From NCBI RefSeq assembly GCF_014873535.1, contig NZ_JADBEF010000001.1, positions 3,100,001 to 3,164,000 of the forward strand: a stretch of DNA of 64,000 nucleotides, given 5' to 3'. Below, one piece after another: positions 7,670 through 15,041 of the stretch. The notes below the pieces were generated by a model. It worked only from the letters and a program-made list of their open reading frames with translations, ran no database searches and was not told the DNA's origin. This DNA comes from Nonomuraea africana (lineage in GTDB: Bacteria; Actinomycetota; Actinomycetes; Streptosporangiales; Streptosporangiaceae). Each line of letters opens with the position of its first letter. Positions within the stretch are counted from its first letter, which is position 1. Position numbers and translations under genes: made by a program.

Positions 7670-9328
7670 ATGTCGCCGACCCTTCCCCTCGTCCCCCTCC
7701 CGCAGCGAATCACCCCCTCGGCCACCGCGCTCAGGATGGGCCCGCGACCGCGGATCGGCGTGCCGTCCGGCGAGCTGCTCGGGCTCGGCGAGGTCGTCGC
7801 AGGCGTCCTGTCCCTCCTGCACGACGTGAAGCCGACGGTCGAGGTCACGGGCACGGCAGACCTGCTCCTCGTGCTCGGCCCCGCAGGACCGGACGACGCG
7901 GAGCTGGTCACGGCGCGCGGCGTCGACCCGCTGGACCACCGAGACGAGGGCGCGCGACCCGAACGGGACGAGGCACGCGAGCGCTACGAGCTGGCCGTCG
8001 GCGACGACGCGGCCACGGTGACGGCCGCCTCGGCGGCGGGCCTGTTCCGCGGGGCGACGACGTTCGCGCAGCTGGCGAGGCGGGAGGAGCCCGGCCTCGC
8101 CGTTCCCCGCGTGCGCGTCCTCGACGGCCCCGCCCTGCGCTGGCGGGGCCTGTCGCTCGACGTGGTGCGCCGGTTCTTCCCCGTCGACCAGGTCAAGAAG
8201 GTCGTCGATCTCCTGGCTCTGTACAAGTTCAACGTGCTGCACCTGCACCTCACCGACAGCCAGGCCTGGCGGCTGGAGATCACCGGCAGGCCTGAGCTGA
8301 CCGACCCGCGGAACTGGCCGGGCGGCGAAGGCTCACGCAACGGCGAGGGCCGCCAGTTCTACACCCATGACGACTACCGCGAGATCGTCGCCTACGCGGC
8401 AGCGCGCTTCGTCACCGTGGTTCCCGAGATCGACCTGCCGGGCCACGCGCAGGCGGCCGTCCGCGCCTACCCCGAGCTCGCGGGCGCCGACGAGCCGGCG
8501 CACGAACTGCTGCGCTACCTCGATCCCAGGTCCGAGGCGACGCAGGGTTTCACCGCCGACGTGCTCGCCGAGGTGGCCGGGCTCACCCAGGGGGCGTTCC
8601 TGCACATCGGCGGCGACGAGGCGTTCGGGATGCCGCCCGAGCTGTACGCCGCGTTCGTGGCACGGTCGCTGGAGCTGGCCAGGGCCACCGGCAAGCGGGT
8701 GGTCGCGTGGCAGGAGGCGGCCAGGTCGGGCGCGCTCCAGCCGTCGGATGTGGCGCAGTGCTGGGTCGGCGACGGTGACGCCTTCGACCCGGAGAAGGCG
8801 CGCAGGACCGCTCCCGTCGAGTACCACCCGCTCATCGACATCGCGGCGGAGTCCTTCGAGCACGCCGGGAAAGACGCGCCGCGGGCCGTCGCCGCGGGCA
8901 CCTCCGTGCTCGCCTCGCCGAGCAGCGTGCTCTACCTCGACCGCCGCTACGCCGAGGACTCCACGCGAGCCGACCAGACGGCCCGCCGTACCGAGGTGGG
9001 CATGCCCGCCTACACGCCGCGCACCAGCAGGGAGCTGTTCGGCTGGCGCCCGGCCGAGCTGCCGGAGATCCCCGAGGGAGCCCGGCTGGCCGGGGTGGAG
9101 GCGGCCGTCTGGTGCGAGAGCGTCACCTCCTTCGACGATCTCGCTTTCCTGCTGCTTCCCCGGCTGCCGGGAATCGCCGAGAAGGCGTGGACGCCCCAGG
9201 CCACGGAGTGGGCGGACTACCGCGACAGGGTGAGCGCCCACGCCTCGTGGTGGGACCGGCTGGGCTGGGACGGCTACTACCGCTCGGCGGAGCTGTTCGC
9301 GCCGCCGTACTCCAGCTCGAACGCCTGA
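7670..9328 (+). CDS. GH20 beta-N-acetylhexosaminidase, cytoplasmic, 552 aa
   Basis: The order is an N-terminal GH20b-type alpha/beta domain (about 1-150) then a TIM barrel. Residues 311-317 (LHIGGDE) hold the catalytic Asp316-Glu317 pair of GH20, in which the aspartate orients the substrate's acetamido group and the glutamate is the acid. HLHLTDSQAWR (191-201) and PEIDLPGHAQA (252-262) are further family signatures. There is no signal peptide, so the enzyme acts on imported oligosaccharides, releasing terminal GlcNAc or GalNAc. The start ATG 7670 is preceded by AGGGAG; an ATG 36 bases upstream lacks a site. Site A lies just upstream. Its 3' end overlaps the convergent ATPase gene by 52 bases. 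Confidence 0.93.
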   Translation: MSPTLPLVPLPQRITPSATALRMGPRPRIGVPSGELLGLGEVVAGVLSLLHDVKPTVEVTGTADLLLVLGPAGPDDAELVTARGVDPLDHRDEGARPERDEARERYELAVGDDAATVTAASAAGLFRGATTFAQLARREEPGLAVPRVRVLDGPALRWRGLSLDVVRRFFPVDQVKKVVDLLALYKFNVLHLHLTDSQAWRLEITGRPELTDPRNWPGGEGSRNGEGRQFYTHDDYREIVAYAAARFVTVVPEIDLPGHAQAAVRAYPELAGADEPAHELLRYLDPRSEATQGFTADVLAEVAGLTQGAFLHIGGDEAFGMPPELYAAFVARSLELARATGKRVVAWQEAARSGALQPSDVAQCWVGDGDAFDPEKARRTAPVEYHPLIDIAAESFEHAGKDAPRAVAAGTSVLASPSSVLYLDRRYAEDSTRADQTARRTEVGMPAYTPRTSRELFGWRPAELPEIPEGARLAGVEAAVWCESVTSFDDLAFLLLPRLPGIAEKAWTPQATEWADYRDRVSAHASWWDRLGWDGYYRSAELFAPPYSSSNA

Positions 9329-10122
9329 CGGCGGGCGCGCTGCTCGGCGACGTCGGCCACCGGCGCGGCCAGCAGCAGCGCTCGCGTGTAGGGGTGGCGC
9401 GGCGCGCCCGTCACGTCGGCCGCCGCGCCGCTCTCCACGATCTCGCCGCGGTGGACGACCGCGACGCGGTGGCTCACGAAGCGCACCACGGCCAGGTCGT
9501 GGGAGACGAACAGGTAGGCGACCCCCGTCTGCTCCTGGATCTCCAGCAGGAGGTCCAGGACGGTCTTCTGGGTGGTGAGGTCGAGCGCCGAGACCGGTTC
9601 GTCGCACACGATGAGCTTGGGGTCGATCGCCAGGGCGCGGGCGATCGCCACGCGCTGGCGCTGGCCGCCGGAGAACTCCCTTGGCAGCCGCTTGGCGGCG
9701 TCGGCGGGCAGCTTCACCCGGTCGAGCAGCCGGCCGACCCGCTGACGCGCCTCGCGCGCGGTGTGGCCCTGGCCGAGGAGCGGTTCGGAGAGAGTGTCGC
9801 CGATCGTCCTCGACGGGTTCAGCGAGGTGTAGGGGTCCTGGAAGATGACCTGGAGGTCGCGACCGAGCTCGCGCCTGCGCCTGGGCTTCACCCGGTCGAG
9901 GCGCTCCCCCGCGAAGGTGATGGCCCCCGACTGGACCGGGACGAGCCCCAGGATCGCCCTGCCGATCGTGGTCTTGCCCGACCCCGACTCACCGACCAGC
10001 CCGAGGGTCTCGCCCGGACGAATGTTCAGGCTCACACCGCGCAGGACCTCGACGCGCCGGACGCCCCACCCCCTTCCGGGAAAGGAGACCCGCAGGTCTT
10101 CGACAGTGAGCAGGGCGTTCAC
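9277..10122 (-). CDS. Opp/Dpp-type ABC transporter ATPase (OppF-like), 281 aa
   Basis: The Walker A GESGSGKTT is at residues 44-52, followed by a Q-loop (VIFQDPYTSLNP), the signature FSGGQRQR and Walker B LIVCDEP. The C-terminal HPYTRALL segment is typical of oligopeptide/dipeptide ATPases. The GTG start at 10122 overlaps the stop of the fused permease-ATPase gene (GTGA), placing it last in a four-gene transporter operon. The protein pairs with the ATPase half of that fusion to power import. Its last 17 codons overlap in antisense the end of the GH20 gene, an unusually long convergent coding overlap. Confidence 0.93.
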   Translation of the reverse strand: MNALLTVEDLRVSFPGRGWGVRRVEVLRGVSLNIRPGETLGLVGESGSGKTTIGRAILGLVPVQSGAITFAGERLDRVKPRRRRELGRDLQVIFQDPYTSLNPSRTIGDTLSEPLLGQGHTAREARQRVGRLLDRVKLPADAAKRLPREFSGGQRQRVAIARALAIDPKLIVCDEPVSALDLTTQKTVLDLLLEIQEQTGVAYLFVSHDLAVVRFVSHRVAVVHRGEIVESGAAADVTGAPRHPYTRALLLAAPVADVAEQRARRQAFELEYGGANSSAER

Positions 10123-11834
10123 TTGACCTCCAGAGGCAGGACCGCGCCGAGCAGCTCGCGCGTGTAGGGATCCCTGGGCGTGCTCAGGACCTGCTCGGCC
10201 GTCCCGGTCTCGACGATGCGGCCGTCCCGCATCACGGCCACCCTGTCGCACAGGTCGGCGACCACGCCGAGGTTGTGCGTGACGAGCAGGACACCGAGCT
10301 CGTTCTCCCGCTGCAGCCTGCGCAGCAGGCCGAGAACCTCCGCCTGGACCCTGACGTCGAGCGCGGTGGTGGGCTCGTCGGCGATGAGCAGCTTCGGCTC
10401 GCACGACATGGCGCCCGCGATGAGGACGCGCTGCGCCATGCCGCCGGAGATCTCGTGCGGGTAGGCGTCGAAGACGCGGCGGGGATCGGCGATCTCGACC
10501 AGGCGCAGCAGTTCGAGCGCCCGGCGGGTGGCCGCGGCCCTGCGCAGGCCCAGCTTGTAGCGGATCGGCTCGACCAGCTGGCCGCCGATCGTGAAGGCAG
10601 GGTCGAGGTTGCTCATCGGCTCCTGCGGCACGTAGCCGACGAGGCTGCCCCTGAGCGTGCGATGCGCGCGCTCGGGCAGGCCGACGATCTCCTGTCCCTC
10701 GATGGTGATGCTGCCGCGCGAGACGCGTCCCGTCTCGGGCAGGATGCCGAGGATCGAGAAGGCGGTCTGCGTCTTGCCCGAGCCCGACTCGCCGACCAGG
10801 CCGACGACCTCTCCAGCGCGTACGTCGAGGTCGACGCCGTGCACCACCTCGCCGGTCCCCGGATAGGAGACCGCCAGGTCCCGCACGGACAGCAGGTGGG
10901 CGCGCTCCCCCGGCTCCCCGGGCTCCCCTTGCTCCGCCGTGCCCGCCGGCGCAGACGCCTCGAACGCCGGGGAGGCGACCGAAGCGGCAGAGGCGACCGC
11001 AGGGGCGACGCGCGGCGCCGCCGGAGCCGTGCCGCGGTCTTCGAGGACGTCGCGCAGCGCCGCGGCGAGCAGGACCAGCGCGCCGCTGGTGAGGCCGAGC
11101 GCGAGTCCAGGCCAGAGCATCAGCAGCGGCTCCCGCTGGATGTTCTTGAACGCCTCGTTCAGCATGGCGCCCCAGGTCGGGGAGTCGCCGCTGCCGATGC
11201 CGAGGAATTCGAGCCCCGCCTGCAGGCTGATCGCGATCCCCGCGACGAGCGCCACCTGGATGATGATCGGGGCGCGCACGACGGTGAGCACGTGGCGGGA
11301 GACGATGCGGGCGTCGCTCAGGCCGGAGACCTTGGCGGCGTCGACGTAGAGCTCCTTGCGCACGTTGGAGACGATGCCGCGCACCAGCCTGAAGAAGCTG
11401 GGCGCCACGAGGAAGCCCAGGACGACCATGAGGACCCACACGGTGGAGCCCAGGATGGCGCGCGAGGCGAGCAGCACCACCATCGCGGGCAGGGCCATCA
11501 CCAGGTTGACCACCCAGCTGGCGGAGGAGTCGAACCAACCGCCGTAGTAGCCCGCCAGCAGACCGCTGGGCACGCCCAGCGCCAGGGCCACCGCGAGGGC
11601 GATCAGCGCGCCGCCGAGCGTGTTCCGCCCGCCGTACAGGAGTCTGGACAGGATGTCGCGGCCCGCGGAGTCGAAGCCGAGCGGATGCCCGTCGGCCGGG
11701 CCCTCGAAGGCGTGGCGCAGGCTGGACACGCCGGGCGCGTGCGCGCTGAGCACGGGGGCGAGCAGCACGGCCAGGACGACGGCGGCCAGCAGGAGGGCCG
11801 AGATCAGTCCCAGTGGGTGCCTGAGCAGCCTCAC
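10119..11834 (-). CDS. Fused ABC permease-ATPase (OppC-OppD-like), 571 aa
   Basis: Residues 1-265 are an OppC-type permease: hydrophobic segments at about 10-30, 72-95, 105-125, 130-150, 190-210 and 240-260, with the GFDSAGRD N-terminal family motif (54-60) and the EAA-like cytoplasmic loop (ELYVDAAKVSGLSDARI). A low-complexity Ala/Pro/Glu linker (267-311) joins an OppD-type ATPase with Walker A GESGSGKTQ (348-356), signature ISGGMAQR and Walker B LLIADEP. The HTL-like C-terminus of OppD is present. The GTG start overlaps the upstream permease stop (GTGA). Such fusions occur in actinomycetes; they fix the subunit ratio. The frame is continuous, so this is not a sequencing join. Confidence 0.92.
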   Translation of the reverse strand: MRLLRHPLGLISALLLAAVVLAVLLAPVLSAHAPGVSSLRHAFEGPADGHPLGFDSAGRDILSRLLYGGRNTLGGALIALAVALALGVPSGLLAGYYGGWFDSSASWVVNLVMALPAMVVLLASRAILGSTVWVLMVVLGFLVAPSFFRLVRGIVSNVRKELYVDAAKVSGLSDARIVSRHVLTVVRAPIIIQVALVAGIAISLQAGLEFLGIGSGDSPTWGAMLNEAFKNIQREPLLMLWPGLALGLTSGALVLLAAALRDVLEDRGTAPAAPRVAPAVASAASVASPAFEASAPAGTAEQGEPGEPGERAHLLSVRDLAVSYPGTGEVVHGVDLDVRAGEVVGLVGESGSGKTQTAFSILGILPETGRVSRGSITIEGQEIVGLPERAHRTLRGSLVGYVPQEPMSNLDPAFTIGGQLVEPIRYKLGLRRAAATRRALELLRLVEIADPRRVFDAYPHEISGGMAQRVLIAGAMSCEPKLLIADEPTTALDVRVQAEVLGLLRRLQRENELGVLLVTHNLGVVADLCDRVAVMRDGRIVETGTAEQVLSTPRDPYTRELLGAVLPLEVK

Positions 11835-12772
11835 GCGATCCTCGCCTTCGGATTGAGCCACCCGATCAGGACGTCGACGACCAGGTTGATCAGGATCACG
11901 CCGATCACGCTGAACATGACCAGCGCCATGATGATGGGGATGTCGCCGCGGGTGGTGTAGGTGACGGTCATGCTGCCGATCCCGGGCAACCCGAAGATCT
12001 GCTCCACGAGGACGGCGCCGCCGAGCAGGCCGACGAACTGCATGCCGAGCACGGCCAGCGCGGGGGCCGAGGCGTTGCGGACGACGTGGACGAAGACGAT
12101 CCGCCACGGCGGCAGGCCCCGCGCGCGCAGGGTGCGCACGTAGTCCTGCCGCATGACGTCGATCACCGACCCTCGGACCTGCTGCGCGACTCCCGCGATG
12201 GAGCCGACGGACAGTGAGACGATCGGCAGCGTCACCGTGGACAGCCACCCGGTGAACGACTGGCTCGGCCCCACGTACCCGATGGCGGGGAACCAGCCCA
12301 GCCGTACGGCGAAGACCAGGACGATGACCAGCGTGACCAGGAAGCCGGGCAGGGCGTAGCCCACCACGGCGAAGACCTGGACGAACCGGTCGACGGCGCC
12401 GCGCCGCACCCCTGCCCACACCCCGAGCAGGAACGACAGTACGGCGGTGACCAGGGTGACGCCGATCATCAGGCTGAGGGTGACGGGCAGCCGGTTGGCG
12501 ATGGCCCTGAGCACGTTCTCGCTGGTGAACCAGGACGTGCCGAAGTCGCCGCGCACGGCGTTGGCCAGCCAGTCGAGGTACTGCACCATGGCCGGGCGGT
12601 CCAGGCCGAGCGCCGCGTTCTTCGCGTCGACGAGGTCCTGGGGCGCGCCCTGGCCGAGGAGCTGCCGCCCCACGTCGATGTGGGGGATCGACAGCAGGGT
12701 GTAGGAGAGCAAGGAGATCACGAACAGCAGGGCCACCCCCGCCGCGATCCTGCGCAGGATGAAGCTCAGCAT
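11831..12772 (-). CDS. Opp-type ABC permease (OppB-like), 313 aa
   Basis: The protein has six predicted membrane segments, an N-terminal FILRRIAAG motif typical of OppB/DppB, and the EAA-like loop (about residues 200-220, reading DYVRTLRARGLPPWRI). Length is normal for the family. The start ATG 12772 lies two bases after the stop of the binding-protein gene, and its own stop overlaps the next gene. It forms the translocation pore with the permease half of the adjacent fusion. The partner genes and the surrounding glycosidases suggest that the substrate is an oligosaccharide and not a peptide; this is inference. Confidence 0.93.
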   Translation of the reverse strand: MLSFILRRIAAGVALLFVISLLSYTLLSIPHIDVGRQLLGQGAPQDLVDAKNAALGLDRPAMVQYLDWLANAVRGDFGTSWFTSENVLRAIANRLPVTLSLMIGVTLVTAVLSFLLGVWAGVRRGAVDRFVQVFAVVGYALPGFLVTLVIVLVFAVRLGWFPAIGYVGPSQSFTGWLSTVTLPIVSLSVGSIAGVAQQVRGSVIDVMRQDYVRTLRARGLPPWRIVFVHVVRNASAPALAVLGMQFVGLLGGAVLVEQIFGLPGIGSMTVTYTTRGDIPIIMALVMFSVIGVILINLVVDVLIGWLNPKARIA

Positions 12773-12774
12773 GA

Positions 12775-14292
12775 TCAGCCGGCGGGCGCGTAGTTGTAGA
12801 TGGAGGGCACGGCCATGCCGTCCTGGGGGGCGATGGTCACGGTGCCATCGGAGACGTGGAGGTAGGTCATCCGGTAGAAGGGCAGGAACCAGCCGTCCTT
12901 GACGAGGTGCTCGTTGAGCGCCTGGAGGTCCGCCTTCGCGGCCGCGGCCGGCTTGCTCTGGATCGTGGGCAGCAGTCTCTTCACGGTGTCGTCGGTGTAG
13001 CCGAACATGTTGAACGCCCCGGGCAGGACCAGCTCGCCGACGACGACCCAGTCGGTCGAGGACTGGCCCATGTTCATGACCATGCCGGAGAAGGCGCGGT
13101 CCCTGAAGATGCGCTGGACGGCCGATCCCTGGTCGACGTCGTCCCAGACCAGCTTCACGCCGACGGCGGCGAGGTCGGTCTGCAGGGAGGCGGCCAGCGC
13201 CTCGGAGACGATCGCGGGGATGCGCGGCAGCTTGAGGGTGAAGCCGTCGGCGTGGCCCGCCGCCTTGAGCAGGTCGCGCGCCTTGTTCTGGTCGAAGGTG
13301 TAGTAGGTGTCGAGCTCGGGCTTGTAGGCGGAGGTGGCAGGCCCGAAGACCTGGCTGGTGACCGTGCCACGGCCCTGGCGGATCTTGGCCAGCATCGTCT
13401 CGCGGTCGATGGCGTGGTTGAGCGCCTGGCGCACGCGGGGGTCGCCCAGCTCGGGCGTGACGGCGCCGGCCCGGTCGAAGAGCAGGATGCCCTGGAAGTC
13501 GAAGTCCTGCTTGGTCGTCTTGACGTTCGGGTGGCCCTCGACGCTGATCTGCTGGTCGGCCTCCTGGATGAGCGCGGCGTTGACCTGGCCGGTCTTGACG
13601 CCGTTCACGATCGCGGTCTCGTTGTCGAAGTAGCTGATGGTGATCGTGTCGTAGGGCAGCTTGGCGCCCCAGTAGCCCTTGGCGCGGTTGAAGACCCACT
13701 TGGTCCCGATGACGGTCTGGCTCTGGTCCAGCTCGTAGGGCCCGGTTCCGTTGGGCCTGGTCTTCAGCGCCTCACCCTTGGCGAAGTCCGCGGGGTTGGC
13801 CATGAGTCCGGCCGCGTCGCTCAGGTAATAGAGCATCGCGGAGTTGGGCTGCGACAGCTTCAGCGTCACGTGCGTGTCGTCGACCACCTCGATGGCCTTC
13901 ACGTCGTCGAGCGTCTTGGCCTGGGCGCCGCCACCCTTGCGGAAGCGCTCCATGTTCGCCTTCACGGCCTGCGCGGTGAAGGGGGTGCCGTCGTCGAACT
14001 TCACGTCGGCGCGCAGGGTGAGGGCGAGTTCGGTCTGGTCGTCGCTGAACTTCCACTCCGAGGCCAGCATCGGGCTGTAGCGGCCATCGGGCTCGCGTTT
14101 GACGAGCGTGTCGTAGACGGCCTGGAAGAACGGCAGGGCGCTGCCGTTGGCGTCGTTGGGGTCGAGGCTCTGCGGCAGGGTCATGGTCGCGATGTTCAGG
14201 GCCCGGGCGGGCGGGGCGCTGTCCGTGCCCGAACAGCCCGCGAGCACGGTGGCCGCGGCCAGCATGGCGATAAGCGCGGCGGATCTCTTCAT
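12775..14292 (-). CDS. Solute-binding lipoprotein of ABC importer (family 5), 505 aa
   Basis: The signal peptide ends in lipobox LAGC, with Cys20 the lipidated residue. The mature part has the SBP family 5 pattern (LNIATMTLPQSLDPNDANGS near the N-terminus, SDDQTELALTLR, RQALNHAIDRETM about halfway). It captures substrate outside the membrane for the OppB / OppCD / OppF importer encoded directly downstream. Start ATG 14292 has GGAG eight bases upstream; a GTG nine bases earlier is less well placed. In Thermotoga, family 5 binding proteins next to glycosidases bind beta-linked oligosaccharides, which fits this locus. Transcription probably starts at the TATGCT box overlapped by operator site B. 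Confidence 0.93.
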   Translation of the reverse strand: MKRSAALIAMLAAATVLAGCSGTDSAPPARALNIATMTLPQSLDPNDANGSALPFFQAVYDTLVKREPDGRYSPMLASEWKFSDDQTELALTLRADVKFDDGTPFTAQAVKANMERFRKGGGAQAKTLDDVKAIEVVDDTHVTLKLSQPNSAMLYYLSDAAGLMANPADFAKGEALKTRPNGTGPYELDQSQTVIGTKWVFNRAKGYWGAKLPYDTITISYFDNETAIVNGVKTGQVNAALIQEADQQISVEGHPNVKTTKQDFDFQGILLFDRAGAVTPELGDPRVRQALNHAIDRETMLAKIRQGRGTVTSQVFGPATSAYKPELDTYYTFDQNKARDLLKAAGHADGFTLKLPRIPAIVSEALAASLQTDLAAVGVKLVWDDVDQGSAVQRIFRDRAFSGMVMNMGQSSTDWVVVGELVLPGAFNMFGYTDDTVKRLLPTIQSKPAAAAKADLQALNEHLVKDGWFLPFYRMTYLHVSDGTVTIAPQDGMAVPSIYNYAPAG

Positions 14293-14321
14293 GACGCTCA
14301 CTCCGTCTCAGATTTTCGGCG

Positions 14322-14349
14322 AGCATACAGGCAAAACTAACCACGTGGT
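14322..14349 (-). promoter_or_regulatory. Promoter box plus palindromic operator, site B
   Basis: Reading leftward, a TATGCT -10-like hexamer (14322-14327) lies 30 bases before the importer start. The perfect palindrome ACCACGTGGT is at 14340-14349, where the -35 element should be. The flanking CTAACCACGTGGTAGATT is shared, inverted, with site C at 18.4 kb. It lies in the divergent gap between the importer operon and the TetR gene, so one site could repress both. Confidence 0.75.
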
Positions 14350-14414
14350 AGATTTAGTGCGGGCCACGCTAGTCTCGCCGTCATCAGGCATTCAGATCGC
14401 AGAAAGGCTGGTCG

Positions 14415-15041
14415 GTGAACGCACCGATTCCCCGTCAAGGGACCAAGGGCGAGCGCACCCGCTCACGCATCCTCGACTCAGCCATGGAGCTGTTCTCCCG
14501 CTCGGGTTTCTACGCCGTGTCCCTGCGCGACATCGCCGCGCACGCGGGCATGACCCACGCGGGGCTGCTCCATCACTTCCCCGGCAAGGACGACCTGCTC
14601 ATCCAGGTGCTCGCCCGCCGCGAGGCGGTCGCGGCCGAGCAGGCCGGGTCGTCGGAGTCCGACCTCGAGCCCGAGGAGCTGCTGTCGCGGCACCTCGACC
14701 AGATCACCCTCAACATGGGGACGCCCGGGCTGGTCGGCCTGTTCGTGAAGGTCTCGGGCGAGGCGAGCGACCCGGCCCATCCCGCGCACGACTACTTCGT
14801 CCAGCGCTACCGCCGCCTGCGCAAGCGGACGGCCTGGCTGCTGTCCATCCTGTTCGACCGCGCCACGCCGCCGATCAAGCACGATCCGCACGCCGTCGCC
14901 CAGCAGCTCCTCGCCCTGGTCGACGGCCTGCAGACCCAGTGGCTGCTCGACCCCGAACAGGTCGACATGCGCGCGTCCGTCGTCGCCTTTCTCACCCAGC
15001 TCGGATTGGACCTGGAACCTGATGACCGATCTCACCCTTGA
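14415..15041 (+). CDS. TetR-family transcriptional regulator, 208 aa
   Basis: Residues 12-60 are a TetR N-terminal domain: RSRILDSAMELF (helix 1) followed by SLRDIAAHAGMTHAGLLHHF, the helix-turn-helix with the LxxHF end typical of the family. The rest is an all-helical ligand domain. GTG 14415 has AGAAAGG upstream. It is divergent from the Opp-type importer, and its end overlaps the GH3 gene by 20 bases. It is the only regulator inside the glycan-use locus and therefore the best candidate to bind the ACCACGTGGT sites. The inducer is probably an imported di- or oligosaccharide. Confidence 0.92.
   Translation: MNAPIPRQGTKGERTRSRILDSAMELFSRSGFYAVSLRDIAAHAGMTHAGLLHHFPGKDDLLIQVLARREAVAAEQAGSSESDLEPEELLSRHLDQITLNMGTPGLVGLFVKVSGEASDPAHPAHDYFVQRYRRLRKRTAWLLSILFDRATPPIKHDPHAVAQQLLALVDGLQTQWLLDPEQVDMRASVVAFLTQLGLDLEPDDRSHP

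Noticed and set aside
10275..11960. A right-reading frame of about 560 codons opposite the Opp transporter
   Set aside because: It is a compositional shadow of the transporter genes.
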